DNA of 64,000 bases, from NCBI GenBank assembly GCA_029310945.1, contig JARJFC010000010.1, positions 1-64,000 on the forward strand. The letters run 5' to 3'. The position numbers were made by a program, and so were the translations under genes. Shown in pieces: positions 31,407-42,054 of the stretch; positions within the stretch are counted from its first letter, which is position 1, and each line of letters starts with the position of its first letter. This DNA comes from Leptospira sp. 96542. Lineage in GTDB: Bacteria > Spirochaetota > Leptospiria > Leptospirales > Leptospiraceae. The notes beneath the pieces were generated by a model that was not told the DNA's origin, did no database searches, and saw nothing but the letters and a program-made list of their open reading frames with translations.

Positions 31407-33467
31407 TTACAGTTGAAATTTTTGAAGTAAATCACCTAACTTTGTGCTAATGCTCGACATTTTCATGGAATTTTCTGTCATTTGGCTCGATTGGTCTGAT
31501 AAAACTTGAGATCCATTTGAAATATTCACTGTCATATTTGCCAGTTCCACAGTGGCACGTTTTTGTTCTTCTGTGGATTGTTGGATGGCAAAAACAAGAT
31601 CAGTGATTTCTGTGATCTCAGCATAAATTTGATCAGTTCTAATTTTTTGGTCTTGTATGAGAGGAACGATGCTTTTTGATTTATCAAAAATTACAGAAAC
31701 TTCTTTGGTAATTTCTCGTAAAACTTCAATTAGTTTTTGTACTTGGGATCCGCCGTTTTCTATCGATTCCATTGCTTCCGATGACAATTGATTGATTTGA
31801 GAAACGGACTCTGCGGCTTGGGAGGCAAGTTTAGAAATTTCTTCAGCTACCACGGCAAAACCCCTTCCAGATTCTCCCGCCCTTGCTGCTTCGATAGCAG
31901 CATTTAACGCAAGTAAACTGGTCTTTTCTGATATGGTAGAAATAACTTCGGAAAATTCTGTGATCGATTGTGATTTTTCTTGGATCTCTTCAATGGCTTT
32001 GGATGTAAAACCTGCCATATTCCTGCCTTCTTCTGCACGATCATTGGCAAGTATGGCGATATTTCCAAAACTTTCAATTTCTTTTGTGATATTAGAAACT
32101 AAGTCTTGGATGTTTTGGAGAGAATCATGAATGGATTTTGTATTGGCGACCGCAATGTCCACATTGCCGCTGATGGTTTCTGAAGAAGCGTTGAGTTCTT
32201 CCACAGTGGCACTTGCTTCTTCGGAGGATGCCGCTTGTGATTGTGCAAGGTCAGAAAGTTCTAAGATTGTGGATTCCATCACTTTGGCTGTTTCTGTCAG
32301 ATCAGTTCCTGAACCTTGCGCCACCTGTAAAATATGAGAAATATTTGCTGTCATTTTACGAATCGCTTTGACTAAGTTTCCGATTTCGTCGTTGGCATGA
32401 TCGTTTAAACTGGTTTTTAGATTTCCATTCGCAACTTCATTCGTAAAAGAGATTACTTTTGTTAATCTTTGGTCCACCATTCTTTTAAACAAAATAACAT
32501 TGGCAAAAGTCGAAAATAAAATCCCTAGAAGCCCCAAACTGAGTGACAACCAAAATATAAAACTAATTTTTTCGGTAATGAGTGAGATTGGATACGCAAT
32601 GCGAAGTGCCCAGTGTTCTCCGTCTTTTACGAGTTGGATGGGAACCGATATGTATAAATACTCTCCATCATTGTATATTTGTTTTGTGCCAGTTTTAATG
32701 GTTTCGAAAATTTTAGGATCCAGGTCATTTTTCCATTCAACAAGACTTGAATTTGGATTTAATCCGTCGAATACCAGATAACCGTTGTTTGCAACAAGCG
32801 TAGTTTTTACCAAACCATCTAATATTTTTAAGTTAAAAAGATAGTTGCGAATGGTTTCCATAGAAATATCTGCTCCAGAAATACCCAGAAACTTTTGGTT
32901 TCGAATGACTGGATAAACAAGGGAAATCATTGTTACATCTTTACCATCCACCTTGTAGTCGAAAGGCGGAATGATTTCTGCTTTCATTGTCTTTTTTGGC
33001 AGTTGGTAAAAATTAGATTCGGGTAACTCGTAATCAACAACAGGTTCAATGATGATTGATCCTCCTGTTTTGACAGAATAAGGTATGAATCTTCCTGTTT
33101 TGTCGTGGTAGGGAGTGTTCGCAAATCGTTTATCATTACCATCGAAAGCATTGGGTTCAAAAACAACATAAGTTCCGAGTATGGATGGGTTTGTTTCGGT
33201 CAGAACATTTAGAGTTTTGAAAACTTCAGTTCTGTCCAAAATGTTTCCTTCTTCTAAAATTCGTTTTAAGATATAAGCTTCGCTTAGTGGTCCTGAAAGG
33301 TTGGCTCTGACTTCGAGTGAAATATTGTCAGCTAATAAAGAAATGTTATTTGTTGCGTCTTTTTTTGCATTTTGGTAGATAACAACAGAAATCACCGTCA
33401 AAATCACCCCGAGTGCTACAATTGTAATGATAGAAGAATTTAAAGCTAATTTTTGTTTGATGGTCAT
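31407..33467 (-). CDS. methyl-accepting chemotaxis protein with Cache sensor
   Basis: 686 aa. TM1 is near the N-terminus ('[20 protein letters not shown]'). The periplasmic part (about 35-300) is a double-Cache domain ('[15 protein letters not shown]', '[11 protein letters not shown]', '[12 protein letters not shown]'). TM2 is about 305-330 ('[16 protein letters not shown]'), then HAMP. The signalling hairpin tip is '[20 protein letters not shown]'. The '[20 protein letters not shown]' region is the methylation helix. Double-Cache receptors commonly bind amino acids or organic acids. Monocistronic in appearance. Confidence 0.93.
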   Translation of the reverse strand: MTIKQKLALNSSIITIVALGVILTVISVVIYQNAKKDATNNISLLADNISLEVRANLSGPLSEAYILKRILEEGNILDRTEVFKTLNVLTETNPSILGTYVVFEPNAFDGNDKRFANTPYHDKTGRFIPYSVKTGGSIIIEPVVDYELPESNFYQLPKKTMKAEIIPPFDYKVDGKDVTMISLVYPVIRNQKFLGISGADISMETIRNYLFNLKILDGLVKTTLVANNGYLVFDGLNPNSSLVEWKNDLDPKIFETIKTGTKQIYNDGEYLYISVPIQLVKDGEHWALRIAYPISLITEKISFIFWLSLSLGLLGILFSTFANVILFKRMVDQRLTKVISFTNEVANGNLKTSLNDHANDEIGNLVKAIRKMTANISHILQVAQGSGTDLTETAKVMESTILELSDLAQSQAASSEEASATVEELNASSETISGNVDIAVANTKSIHDSLQNIQDLVSNITKEIESFGNIAILANDRAEEGRNMAGFTSKAIEEIQEKSQSITEFSEVISTISEKTSLLALNAAIEAARAGESGRGFAVVAEEISKLASQAAESVSQINQLSSEAMESIENGGSQVQKLIEVLREITKEVSVIFDKSKSIVPLIQDQKIRTDQIYAEITEITDLVFAIQQSTEEQKRATVELANMTVNISNGSQVLSDQSSQMTENSMKMSSISTKLGDLLQKFQL

Positions 33468-33533
33468 CTGAAGAGATTTTTTTCGAATTTTCTAAATACA
33501 TTTTCAATGTAGACAATAATCTCAAGTCATTTC

Positions 33534-33878
33534 TTAAATTTCTGTGAGAGGGTTTGGATAATGGGAAACTCCCAATTTGTTCCCTTCCGGGTCTAGGAAG
33601 TAAATTGTAAATTTGGTTCTTTCGAATATGGGAATGTTTGCAAAAAAAACTGCCCATTCTTGTTTTTCATTTAGGTTCCAATCAAAAATAAGTGCCTTAG
33701 GGCCTTGGGATTTTCCGAGCTCGAGCATGAGAATCGATTTCCCGCTCTCAAACCAAACTGATCGTAAATCACCAGTTTCCGTTCGGTGTTCCTGGATTTT
33801 TCTAAGTCCAGGGATGGATTCGTAAAATTTCGCCAAATCCTTAGGACTTGGGCTACCAATGGCAATATGATGGATCAT
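33534..33878 (-). CDS. glyoxalase/VOC-fold protein
   Basis: 114 aa, one VOC module pair. The N-terminus 'MIHHIAIGSPSPKDLAKFYE' and the C-terminal 'YFLDPEGNKLGVSHYP' are the typical vicinal-oxygen-chelate ends, with a potential metal His (H4) and Glu (in PEGN). The length and the single-domain format fit small glyoxalase/bleomycin-resistance-like proteins, whose substrates vary widely. No neighbour suggests a pathway. Confidence 0.85.
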   Translation of the reverse strand: MIHHIAIGSPSPKDLAKFYESIPGLRKIQEHRTETGDLRSVWFESGKSILMLELGKSQGPKALIFDWNLNEKQEWAVFFANIPIFERTKFTIYFLDPEGNKLGVSHYPNPLTEI

Positions 33879-33943
33879 TTTTTTCTTTTCAAAACCATTT
33901 CCCTTAGAGAAACTATCATGAAATCTATTTCTCGGAGTTTTTC

Positions 33944-34225
33944 ATGAAAAAATCTCTCATTTTAGCACTTGTTCTTGGACTATCCTTGGCAAACTGTAAA
34001 TCCAAAGTGTATTCCCAAGAAGAGTGCGACGCGGCTCTTACTTCTGCTTTCAACCAAATTGAAGAAGAAGCAAAAAAGAACCCCCAAGCAGCACCTTTGC
34101 TCGCAGGCTTGCAACAAGGTAAAGCAAAAATGGTTGAGCAGTGTATGGAAGGAAAATTTGATCCAAACTGTATCAAAAATGCACCTGGTGGGCTCACAGG
34201 CATCATGGGCTGTGTAAAAAAATAA
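33944..34225 (+). CDS. small cysteine-containing lipoprotein
   Basis: 93 aa. Signal peptide and lipobox 'LALVLGLSLANC', then a helical mature part with Cys at 'EECDAAL', 'VEQCMEG', 'DPNCIKN' and 'GIMGCVKK'. The regular Cys spacing and size match a recurring leptospiral small-lipoprotein type (I recall a TIGR family of this kind but cannot confirm the number). It has a good GGAG site 6 bases before ATG. Exported, probably periplasm-facing on a membrane. Function unknown. Confidence 0.8.
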   Translation: MKKSLILALVLGLSLANCKSKVYSQEECDAALTSAFNQIEEEAKKNPQAAPLLAGLQQGKAKMVEQCMEGKFDPNCIKNAPGGLTGIMGCVKK

Positions 34226-34242
34226 CCATCTCTACAAATTGG

Positions 34243-34267
34243 CCGGGGGGATTTTCTTCCCGGTTTT
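34243..34267. terminator. intrinsic terminator between convergent genes
   Basis: CCGGG...CCCGG stem with A/T-rich loop (GGGATTTTCTT) followed by TTTTATC on the plus strand. It serves the small lipoprotein gene and touches the end of the convergent gene at 34266. Confidence 0.6.
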
Positions 34268-34541
34268 ATCTTTCTTCTAACACCTCAAAACCTAATTTTT
34301 CCGAATAACAACCATGGATCCGAAAAGGACCATCCTCATAAAATTGAATTTTTTGTGCGTAACGTTTTCCTTCCACCAAACATCGTTTACACACAAATGG
34401 CATGATCGCCCAATCTTCACATTCTTCAAATCGAAATGTTGGAAAAACACGAAGAAGGGGTTTTGATATTTCCAAAGAATCGGCAGCCAAAAGTGCAGAC
34501 CCAATAAAAACTATTGTTATGCATATCGTTTTGCCTTTCAT
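34266..34541 (-). CDS. small exported protein
   Basis: 91 aa. Signal peptide MKGKTICITIVFIGSALLAA, then a mature domain with four cysteines ('EECEDW', 'FVCKRCLVEG', 'IHGCYSEK'), a CxxC among them, suggesting disulfide bonds or metal binding outside the cytoplasm. It is divergent from the EamA transporter. Not recognised. Confidence 0.65.
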   Translation of the reverse strand: MKGKTICITIVFIGSALLAADSLEISKPLLRVFPTFRFEECEDWAIMPFVCKRCLVEGKRYAQKIQFYEDGPFRIHGCYSEKLGFEVLEER

Positions 34542-34585
34542 CCATTTTATGTATCGGGAAAATCCAGGGTTTTCACAATGGATTT

Positions 34586-35506
34586 GTGAACGAAAATAAA
34601 GATTCCCAGTGGAAAGGTGTGTTTTTGGTTTTGATCGGAGCTTTGCTTTTTAGTGCAAAAGCTGTGGTCGTCAAACTCACATACCAATATCCAATTTCAC
34701 CGGTGGGGTCTTTATTTTTTAGGATGTTGTTTGCTTTTCCATTTTTAGTGTGGATCCTTTGGAAAGAAGAGAAACAAAGTGCCAAAGCGAGTCTCACAAA
34801 AAAAGAATGGTTCTCTGTATTTTTTATGGGTGTTGTGGGTTATTACCTCGCAAGTTTATTTGACTTTCTGGGTTTAAAATATATCAGTGCAGGTCTTGAA
34901 CGAATCATACTTTTCATTTACCCGACAATCGTAGTTTTACTTTCATTTTTATTTCTCAAAAAAAAGATACATAGGTCTGAGGTTTTTTCTCTGATTTTAA
35001 CCTATCTTGGTGTGAGCATCGCGTTTTTCCAAGACATTAAACTCGGTTCGGCAAAAGAGGTGAGTCTGGGAAGTTTTTTCATTCTACTTTCTGCTTTGAC
35101 GTACGCCATTTATTTGATGGGAAGCGGATCCATTATACCAAAGTTAGGTGCAAAAAGGTTCACAGCATGGGCTCTCATCATTTCGAGTTTAGCGGTGTTT
35201 TTGCATTTTTTAGTAATTGGAAATTTTAAAGAGCTCATACAACCAAGTCGGTTTTATATTTTGGCTTTGATTATGGGGACAGTGAACACTGTGGTTCCTG
35301 CAATTTTTGTTTCTGCGGGTATTAAAATTGTAGGTTCCAAAACAGCTGCCATTGTAGGATCTGTTGGCCCAATGTGTACTTTATTTTTAGCATTTTGGCT
35401 TTTGGGAGAGCCGATAACTATACTACACAGTCTGGGAACTTTACTCGTTTTGGCCGGTGTTTTTTGGATTAGTTCTGCAAAAAAACCAAAAGAAGTGTCG
35501 GTTTGA
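34586..35506 (+). CDS. EamA/DMT-family transporter
   Basis: 306 aa from GTG 34586; the frame is open back to a TTG at 34514, but that would overlap the divergent gene. Ten hydrophobic segments form two EamA repeats: the first starts 'GVFLVLIGALLFSAKAVVVK' and the second 'VSLGSFFILLSALTYAIYLM'. The second ends 'LGTLLVLAGVFWISS', the usual family ending. DMT exporters move amino acids, nucleosides or other small metabolites. The substrate is unknown. Confidence 0.85.
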   Translation: MNENKDSQWKGVFLVLIGALLFSAKAVVVKLTYQYPISPVGSLFFRMLFAFPFLVWILWKEEKQSAKASLTKKEWFSVFFMGVVGYYLASLFDFLGLKYISAGLERIILFIYPTIVVLLSFLFLKKKIHRSEVFSLILTYLGVSIAFFQDIKLGSAKEVSLGSFFILLSALTYAIYLMGSGSIIPKLGAKRFTAWALIISSLAVFLHFLVIGNFKELIQPSRFYILALIMGTVNTVVPAIFVSAGIKIVGSKTAAIVGSVGPMCTLFLAFWLLGEPITILHSLGTLLVLAGVFWISSAKKPKEVSV

Positions 35507-35558
35507 GAAAGAAATTTCCTTCCCAATTGTTATCATAAGTGGTTAAAATTAAATCGAG

Positions 35559-36686
35559 ATGAAAAAAATTGTTCTCACCGTTTTTTTAATAACAATCGTT
35601 TTTGTGGGTTTACCGCAAGAAATTTATGCCCAGTTCGTTTGTTCGGGCAGTGCTTGTGGTTTTTTGCCAGAGGGCGTAAAAACCGCGGGCAACGCAACGG
35701 TCACAAAATTTGAAAAAGAATATTTAAATGAAGTTTTAAAAACCAATTTAGAAGCAGGTTTCCTTTCGAATATTGGTACAAACAATATTGGCACTGGGCT
35801 CGTTCGAAGGGTTCAAATCGGAACGAGTGTGTCCGCGGCTGGTTATAAAAAAGATGACATCCAAGTAAAAGACGATTTGGTTCAATTTCCAAAAATGCCC
35901 AACGTGGGTGCGGCTGTGAGTCCATCCATTAATTTGGATTTTAATCCTGGTTGGTTATTTGGTACGGATGAGGATCACTTTACAAGACGGTTTTCGGTTT
36001 TTTTACATGGAATGAATGTGGCAATTTCCAAAGACCAATTACAATCACTTTCCAATAATAAAAATTACGAAGGTCGTATCACCGTACGTTCGTATGGTGG
36101 GATGCTACGTTACCAACTTGTCCAAAAAGAAGGATTTTTTTTGAACCTGATCACATGGAATGGACTCAATCTGGGTGTTGGTCATCATTTTATGGAACAA
36201 AATTTCCAATTGAGTTATTTAGAAGGCACTGCATCCACCATCCAATTCCAAGGTGTCAAAGGGAAGTGGGGTGGAGATACTGATTTTACATTCAACTCAC
36301 GAGTTCGTACCACCAATGCTGATATCAGGACAGGTTTTGGATTGTTTTGGGTGGCCAACCTCATCGTCGGTGGGGGGTATAGTTGGAATTCTGGAACCAC
36401 TTCTATGTCACTTGGTCGCACTGGTCCCTTCCTTGTCACGGTTGATACAAACCCTCTGGAATTGCCAAGAGAATACCAAGAACAAATCGACAAAACTCTG
36501 CTTGCCCAAACTCCAAATGCTGTGCTTGGTTTTGGAGTGGATGGGGAAGCCAAGTCCAAACGAGGCATTGGGTATGCAATTGTGGGTCTGGAACTGGATA
36601 TTTTTCTCCTGAAAATTGTAGCGGAAGGCCTATACGGGGGGAAAGATTTATATTCTGCCAACCTAGGGGCTAAACTTTCTTTTTAG
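35559..36686 (+). CDS. Lsa36-like outer-membrane/surface protein
   Basis: 375 aa. Signal peptide ends 'EIYAQFVCSGSACG', leaving a paired-Cys N-terminus. The mature part is a beta-barrel-like series ('VQIGTSVSAAGYKKDD', 'PNVGAAVSPSINLDFNPGW', 'FSVFLHGMNVAIS', 'IRTGFGLFWVANLIVGGGYS') ending in an aromatic residue (LGAKLSF), as outer-membrane barrels do. This arrangement matches my recollection of Lsa36-family adhesin-like proteins of Leptospira; the ligand binding of this copy is untested. Confidence 0.72.
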   Translation: MKKIVLTVFLITIVFVGLPQEIYAQFVCSGSACGFLPEGVKTAGNATVTKFEKEYLNEVLKTNLEAGFLSNIGTNNIGTGLVRRVQIGTSVSAAGYKKDDIQVKDDLVQFPKMPNVGAAVSPSINLDFNPGWLFGTDEDHFTRRFSVFLHGMNVAISKDQLQSLSNNKNYEGRITVRSYGGMLRYQLVQKEGFFLNLITWNGLNLGVGHHFMEQNFQLSYLEGTASTIQFQGVKGKWGGDTDFTFNSRVRTTNADIRTGFGLFWVANLIVGGGYSWNSGTTSMSLGRTGPFLVTVDTNPLELPREYQEQIDKTLLAQTPNAVLGFGVDGEAKSKRGIGYAIVGLELDIFLLKIVAEGLYGGKDLYSANLGAKLSF

Positions 36687-36764
36687 CGAAATACCACAAA
36701 TTCCTTATATTCTCTTGCCTGTCTTGACCTAAAAATTTTATCCTGAATTTGGGTCTAAGATGCA

Positions 36765-39308
36765 ATGAATTTGTACAAAAAATACTACCGAGCCTTTCTA
36801 TTTGCGACACAGGTGTTTTCTCTGGGGATTGTGGTTCCTTCAGGAACAGCGCTCATCCTCTTTTATGTTGATTTGAGTTCGGCTCAAATCAAAGCCTTTT
36901 TGACAGGTGCAGTCATTGCAGCCACTCTAAGTTTGATCATACCTATTTTGGTATTTCCTAAAAAACTAAAGCGTATCAAACAGGGGTTAATTGATCTTTC
37001 CGATCCAAATTTTAAAAACAAATCAGAAATTTATATCGAAACCTGGGATCTTTTGGCAAGGATGCCGATCACAGGCGGAACCGTTGGTATTGTGCAGTGG
37101 GCTCTTGCTCTCCCAGTGGTGATGTTTCCTATTTTGCGTTTGGAAGAAACATCCAAGTCCGATTCATTTTACATCGTTGGAATCCTCATCATAGCGGCTC
37201 TTACAAACAACATACTCTCATTTGTATTTTTGGAAAGAGCATCCCATAAGGTCATCGAGTCAGATGTTTTTAATGTCTCTCTCCCTGAATCAGCAAAACC
37301 ATATTACCGAAATTTAAGAAACACCGTTCCCATCATGTTTTCGCTTATGGTTATGGTGCTTTCCATGTTCACTTTGATTTACGCATTTAGAATCAATGCC
37401 AAATCACTGACAAAGGCGTTTTCCAACCAATTGTATAATTTTAACCAAAGTAATGAGGCGGGCATCACTGCTTTTTTCGATACGGTTGAATCCAGAGCCA
37501 AAGAAGTCTCTGATTTTGATTTTGTGAAAAATGCGATGCTCACCAAAAACTATAAAACTTTGGCTCCCTTATTATCAAAAATATACAATGAACCAGAAGC
37601 GCTGCTTGAGAATGCATTCATCGCCACAGCCAGTGGGGATTTTAACATTGTTGCCTCAGGGCTTCCCAATGGGGCAAGTGTTGGTTTTTCTTTAAAACAA
37701 AACCCAGTGTTGGCAGACAATATTGAAGCTGCATTGAAAGGGCAGGTTTATATTGGTCATGCAGAAAAATCACCCATTACTGGGCAGGTTGTGGTTATGG
37801 TGAGTGCTCCCATCAAATCTGCGTCAGGTGAAGTGATTGGAATCGTTGGCTTCCCATTTATGGTGGGTAAGGCGATGGAGACAATTTTAAAAAATGTAAA
37901 AATCGGGAACACTGGGTATTCATTTTTATTGGATCGCAAATCCCAGATGGTTTGGCATCCGAATCCCAAATACTGGATGGCAAATTTCGCCGATTCGGAA
38001 TTTGAATCTTCCGCAAATGCTGCTGGCGAAACAGAATCCTTTACAAACCCTTGGGAAGGTTCGCTATTTTTGTTGAGACGCAAACTGAGTCCTAAGTATG
38101 GATTCCAGTTCTATTCAACAATCGATTTGAAAGAAATCGAAGAAGCATCTTTGGCATCTTTAAATGGACTGACAGTACTCAATATTTTCGGCGCTTTTTT
38201 CATAGCCATTTTCATTTATATGTTGTTTTTATCCCGCTTCAGACCAATGAAAACTATTGGTAAAGTTTTGCATGACATTGAAGCAGGTGATTTACGCCAT
38301 ACCGCAGAGTTACAATCTTCCGATGAGTTTGCAAGGTTGGTGAGAGGGCTCAATTCCACCATCAACAGATTGGCAGATGTTGTCGGAACAAACCAAGGTA
38401 TTTCTGATGATTTGGCATCGTCTGCAGAAGAAATGACATCAGCACTCAATATGTTGTCTTCTAATGCACAAACCCAAGCGGCTTCCGCTGAAGAAATATC
38501 GGCGTCTATCGAAGAAATTTCTGCCGCCGTACAAAACGTAGACGGTCAGGCGGAAGACCAATTTCGAAAAGTAGAATTTTTACGGAACCAAATGGCAGGG
38601 CTTTCTGAACTCATTCAAAGTATGGGCAAACAAGTTGGCAAAGCTTCGAACGATGTGACCCTTATCACAGAAGAAGCACAAACTGGCCAAGCATCGCTCG
38701 ATAGTATGCGCAATTCGATTACAAAAATCAGCAATAGTTCTCAAGAGATTGGGAGTGTCATTGAAATCATCAATAATATTTCCGAACAAATCAACTTACT
38801 TGCGCTAAACGCAGCGATTGAGGCCGCAAGGGCAGGTGTGTATGGGCGCGGGTTTGCTGTGGTCGCTGATGAAATTGGAAAACTCGCAGAAAAAACAGCT
38901 ATGTCCATCAAAGACATTGGGGATCTCATCCAAGCCAATGAGAAAGAAATTGAAAGTGGTCGGGATACAATCGAAACCACAATCACCCTCATCCAAAGGA
39001 TCATCCAAGGTGTTCGGTCTTTCAATCAGATCACAGAAACCATCGAAGTTGGGACAAAAGAACAGTTAGAAATCAATGCCAAAGTGAGCGATGGGGTGGA
39101 GAGTGTGAACCAAATCAGTCAATCGATCCGGCTGTCCATGGAAGAGCAAAAAAATGCCATTGGTGAAGTGGCGCAGGCAATTTTCAATATCAACGATCTC
39201 ACCCAGGCCACGGCGGCAGGTCTCGAACAAATGACGGCAACATCCAATGGAATTGCCAATTTGGCCGAAACTTTGAAGAAAAAGATGAGTTTTTTCCGGA
39301 TTGCTTAA
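36765..39308 (+). CDS. multi-pass methyl-accepting chemotaxis protein
   Basis: 847 aa. Unusually, the N-terminus holds about five transmembrane helices before the sensor: '[20 protein letters not shown]', '[20 protein letters not shown]', a third near residue 105-125, a fourth near 135-155, and a fifth near 185-210. A Cache-type periplasmic domain follows (about 215-470; '[15 protein letters not shown]', '[19 protein letters not shown]'). Then come a last TM, HAMP and the signalling domain with tip '[20 protein letters not shown]'. The ligand is unknown. It ends 16 bases before the SahR-like locus but is not part of it. Confidence 0.9.
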   Translation: MNLYKKYYRAFLFATQVFSLGIVVPSGTALILFYVDLSSAQIKAFLTGAVIAATLSLIIPILVFPKKLKRIKQGLIDLSDPNFKNKSEIYIETWDLLARMPITGGTVGIVQWALALPVVMFPILRLEETSKSDSFYIVGILIIAALTNNILSFVFLERASHKVIESDVFNVSLPESAKPYYRNLRNTVPIMFSLMVMVLSMFTLIYAFRINAKSLTKAFSNQLYNFNQSNEAGITAFFDTVESRAKEVSDFDFVKNAMLTKNYKTLAPLLSKIYNEPEALLENAFIATASGDFNIVASGLPNGASVGFSLKQNPVLADNIEAALKGQVYIGHAEKSPITGQVVVMVSAPIKSASGEVIGIVGFPFMVGKAMETILKNVKIGNTGYSFLLDRKSQMVWHPNPKYWMANFADSEFESSANAAGETESFTNPWEGSLFLLRRKLSPKYGFQFYSTIDLKEIEEASLASLNGLTVLNIFGAFFIAIFIYMLFLSRFRPMKTIGKVLHDIEAGDLRHTAELQSSDEFARLVRGLNSTINRLADVVGTNQGISDDLASSAEEMTSALNMLSSNAQTQAASAEEISASIEEISAAVQNVDGQAEDQFRKVEFLRNQMAGLSELIQSMGKQVGKASNDVTLITEEAQTGQASLDSMRNSITKISNSSQEIGSVIEIINNISEQINLLALNAAIEAARAGVYGRGFAVVADEIGKLAEKTAMSIKDIGDLIQANEKEIESGRDTIETTITLIQRIIQGVRSFNQITETIEVGTKEQLEINAKVSDGVESVNQISQSIRLSMEEQKNAIGEVAQAIFNINDLTQATAAGLEQMTATSNGIANLAETLKKKMSFFRIA

Positions 39309-39330
39309 AAATCCCAGATAGTACTTGCAT

Positions 39331-39366
39331 AAATCTACATATCAAGAAATCTTGATATGTAGATTT
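39331..39366. promoter_or_regulatory. perfect 36-base palindrome, probable operator of the SahR-like regulator
   Basis: Arms AAATCTACATATCAAGA and TCTTGATATGTAGATTT are exact reverse complements separated by AA. The palindrome ends 3 bases before the ATG of the ArsR-methyltransferase gene (39370), where a bound repressor would block transcription or initiation. The gene it precedes encodes a winged-helix regulator, so autoregulation of the regulator-ahcY transcript is the simplest reading. Confidence 0.72.
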
Positions 39367-39369
39367 CAA

Positions 39370-40359
39370 ATGAGCGTCGAAACCACCACAATCCGCAAAG
39401 AAGGTAAATCCCTCCTTCCTGTCACCAAGGCCATTTCTGATGAAACAAGGGTGCGGATCCTCCATATTCTGAGTTTTGGGGCTTTTTCTGTGAATGAAGT
39501 GGTGGAGATTTTGGGTATGGGGCAATCGCGGATCTCGAGGCACCTAAAAATTCTAACCGATGCAGGGCTCATCCTATCCAGGAGAGAAGGTAGTCTTGTT
39601 TACAGTTATCTGCCAGAAGAAACAGGAACAGAAGTTCGGTTTTCAAACGAAATTACAAAATTATTATTATCTTATAAAGAAGATCTCCCTTACCGAGAAA
39701 GGGATCAAAAGATGGTGAACCAAATTTTGGAGAACCGCGAAAAAAATTCCAAAACCTTCTTTGACCGGGTGGCTGAAAATTGGGAAAGCCTCCAGGAAGG
39801 AACACTCAATCCTAAATTGTATCGTTCTTGGATTTTGAACGCACTGCCTTCCAATTCGAACCAAATTTTGGATTTAGGTTGTGGTCCAGGTGCTCTTATC
39901 CCGTTTTTACTCAATAAATCCAAACAAGTGGTGGGGCTTGATAGTTCTTCCAATATGATAAACCAGGCAAACCAAATGTATGGTAAAAACCCTACGGTTC
40001 GTTTGGTGAAGGCACAGCTGGAATCAATTCCTTTGGAATCGGAAAGTTGTGATGCTGTTGTTGCGTCTATGGTCATCCATCATATTTCTCATCCGCCCAC
40101 GGTATTTGAAGAAATGTACCGTGTTTTAAAACCAGGCGGGGTTGTATGTTTTGTGGATTTAGCAAAACATAATATTGAATTTATGCGAGATAATTTTGCA
40201 GACCTTTGGCTAGGTTTTGAACCAGAACTCATTGAATCTTGGTTAACTAGTGTTGGGTTTGTATTGGAATCTCAATCTGAAATTTCTACAGAATCAAGTT
40301 TTAAAATTTTAACTATCAAAGCAAGGAAAGAAGGAGGACAAAATGTCCACAGCTACTGA
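39370..40359 (+). CDS. ArsR-family regulator fused to SAM-dependent methyltransferase (SahR-like)
   Basis: 329 aa from the ATG at 39370; a longer open frame upstream runs through the palindrome. The N-terminal winged helix (about 15-95) has '[20 protein letters not shown]' and '[19 protein letters not shown]'. The C-terminal class I methyltransferase fold (about 125-320) has '[16 protein letters not shown]', 'VGLDSSSNM' and '[13 protein letters not shown]'. No metal-sensing Cys pair of arsenic-type ArsR is present. This architecture is that of SahR, which senses S-adenosylhomocysteine and represses methionine-cycle genes. ahcY starts inside its 3' end and metH follows further on. Confidence 0.88.
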   Translation: MSVETTTIRKEGKSLLPVTKAISDETRVRILHILSFGAFSVNEVVEILGMGQSRISRHLKILTDAGLILSRREGSLVYSYLPEETGTEVRFSNEITKLLLSYKEDLPYRERDQKMVNQILENREKNSKTFFDRVAENWESLQEGTLNPKLYRSWILNALPSNSNQILDLGCGPGALIPFLLNKSKQVVGLDSSSNMINQANQMYGKNPTVRLVKAQLESIPLESESCDAVVASMVIHHISHPPTVFEEMYRVLKPGGVVCFVDLAKHNIEFMRDNFADLWLGFEPELIESWLTSVGFVLESQSEISTESSFKILTIKARKEGGQNVHSY

Positions 40360-41662
40360 AACTAAATCGGAAAGACTGCCTTATAAAGTGAAGGATATCT
40401 CTCTCGCAGAATGGGGAAGAGAAGAAATCATTTTGGCTGAAAAAGAAATGCCAGGACTTATGGCGTTAAGAACAGAGTTTGGCTCCACCAAACCTCTAAA
40501 AGGTGCAAGAATTGCGGGTTCTCTCCACATGACAATCCAAACAGCAGTTCTCATTGAAACATTAGTGGTACTTGGTGCTGAAATTCGTTGGTCTTCTTGT
40601 AATATTTTTTCAACACAAGACCATGCTGCAGCTGCCATTGCAAAAGCAGGTATTCCTGTATTTGCTTGGAAAGGCGAAACAGAAGAAGAATATTGGTGGT
40701 GTATCGAACAAACTATTTTTTTTGAAGGTGGTAAAGGTCCAAATATGATTTTGGATGATGGCCATGATCTCACACATTACATTCACGAAAAATACCCACA
40801 ATTACTCGCAGAAATCAAAGGAGTTTCGGAAGAAACCACTACGGGTGTAATTGCGCTCCATAAAAAACTTCGCGCTGGCGAACTCAAAATCCCTGCGATC
40901 AATGTAAACGATTCAGTTACAAAATCAAAATTTGACAACCTTTATGGTTGCCGTGAATCTTTGGCAGATGGTATCAAACGTGCTACAGACGTAATGCTTG
41001 CGGGTAAAGTAGCACTTGTTTGTGGGTATGGTGATGTTGGAAAAGGTTCTGCGGCTTCCCTCCGTAATTTTGGTGCAAGAGTTATCATCACAGAAATTGA
41101 CCCAATTTGTGCTCTCCAAGCTGTGATGGAAGGTTACCAAGTTCTCCGAGTGGAAGATGTAATCGAAAATGCAGATATCGTTGTAACTGCCACTGGAAAC
41201 GATGACATCATCACATTGGAACATATGAAAATGATGAAAGATGGTTCGATCCTTTGTAATATTGGTCACTTTGACACTGAAATCCAGATGTCAAGGCTCA
41301 ATAGCGAAAAGGGTGTAGTGAAAAAAGAAATCAAACCACAAGTTGACAAATACACATTCCCAAATGGTAAATCAATCATCGTTCTTGCTGAAGGAAGATT
41401 GGTGAATTTAGGTTGTGCAACGGGTCACCCATCGTTTGTGATGTCGTCTTCTTTCACAAACCAAGTGTTAGCTCAAATTGAGTTGTATACAAATAAATAT
41501 GAGTTAGGCGTTTACCGTCTTCCTAAACATTTGGATGAAAAAGTTGCGGCTCTTCATTTAGAACAATTGGGTGTTCGATTGACAAAACTCACTCAAAAAC
41601 AGGCGGATTACATCAATGTGCCGCTAACTGGTCCTTACAAACCGGATCATTACCGTTACTAA
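40343..41662 (+). CDS. ahcY: adenosylhomocysteinase
   Basis: 439 aa. Diagnostic features: '[18 protein letters not shown]' near residue 80-100, '[16 protein letters not shown]' (catalytic Lys/Asp region), NAD-binding '[15 protein letters not shown]', '[10 protein letters not shown]' and the invariant C-terminus 'KPDHYRY'. It converts S-adenosylhomocysteine to adenosine and homocysteine, supplying MetH with homocysteine and relieving methyltransferase inhibition. It overlaps the SahR-like gene by 17 bases and has a strong GGAGG ribosome-binding site inside it, so it is translated from the regulator's transcript. Confidence 0.97.
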   Translation: MSTATETKSERLPYKVKDISLAEWGREEIILAEKEMPGLMALRTEFGSTKPLKGARIAGSLHMTIQTAVLIETLVVLGAEIRWSSCNIFSTQDHAAAAIAKAGIPVFAWKGETEEEYWWCIEQTIFFEGGKGPNMILDDGHDLTHYIHEKYPQLLAEIKGVSEETTTGVIALHKKLRAGELKIPAINVNDSVTKSKFDNLYGCRESLADGIKRATDVMLAGKVALVCGYGDVGKGSAASLRNFGARVIITEIDPICALQAVMEGYQVLRVEDVIENADIVVTATGNDDIITLEHMKMMKDGSILCNIGHFDTEIQMSRLNSEKGVVKKEIKPQVDKYTFPNGKSIIVLAEGRLVNLGCATGHPSFVMSSSFTNQVLAQIELYTNKYELGVYRLPKHLDEKVAALHLEQLGVRLTKLTQKQADYINVPLTGPYKPDHYRY

Positions 41663-41670
41663 AATAAATT

Positions 41671-41693
41671 CCCCTCCGGAAACATCGGAGGGG
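41671..41693 (+). terminator. hairpin after ahcY
   Basis: CCCCTCCG-7 bases-CGGAGGGG, a perfect GC-rich 8-bp stem, followed by TTTAAGG. The short U-run suggests partial termination between ahcY and the ferredoxin gene. Confidence 0.6.
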
Positions 41694-41709
41694 TTTAAGG
41701 GAGAATCTA

Positions 41710-42009
41710 ATGGCTTATGTTGTTACGGAAATTTGCGTAGATTGTAAATACACAAGTTGCGCTGCAGTGTGTCCTGTGGAAGCTTTTCATGAAGCACCGG
41801 ACACTCTGTACATAGATCCAGACACTTGTATTGATTGTAATGCCTGTCAGTACGAATGCCCAATTGATGCTATATTCCCGGATTATGATGTTCCAGAAAA
41901 ACACAAAGGATCCATCGCCGTGAATGCAAACGAAGCTACAAAACACCCTGTAATTGTGAACACCAAACCACCGCTCAAAGGACCTAAGTGTTCTGATTCC
42001 AGTAAATAA
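41710..42009 (+). CDS. ferredoxin (7Fe/8Fe, FdxA-like)
   Basis: 99 aa. Two iron-sulfur clusters are encoded: 'CVDCKYTSCAAVCP' and 'CIDCNACQYECP', the spacing of FdxA-type [3Fe-4S][4Fe-4S] or two-[4Fe-4S] ferredoxins. The C-terminal extension is Lys/Pro-rich. The position between ahcY and metH suggests it may donate electrons for reductive reactivation of cob(II)alamin in MetH, a role filled by flavodoxin or ferredoxin in other bacteria. That link is inference. Confidence 0.9.
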   Translation: MAYVVTEICVDCKYTSCAAVCPVEAFHEAPDTLYIDPDTCIDCNACQYECPIDAIFPDYDVPEKHKGSIAVNANEATKHPVIVNTKPPLKGPKCSDSSK

Positions 42010-42015
42010 ATATTT

Positions 42016-42042
42016 AGTACACAGGATCTCCTGTGTACTTTT
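42016..42042 (+). terminator. perfect 11-bp hairpin between ferredoxin and metH
   Basis: AGTACACAGGA-TC-TCCTGTGTACT followed by TTTT. It fits an intrinsic terminator for the upstream genes. It is also a 24-base DNA palindrome, ending 15 bases before the metH ATG, so an operator or attenuator role is possible. Confidence 0.65.
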
Positions 42043-42054
42043 GGTCGCAATATT

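Noticed and set aside
42010..42054. Cobalamin or SAM riboswitch before metH
   Set aside because: The gap is 45 bases and contains only the palindromic hairpin; no B12-box or SAM-box elements seen.
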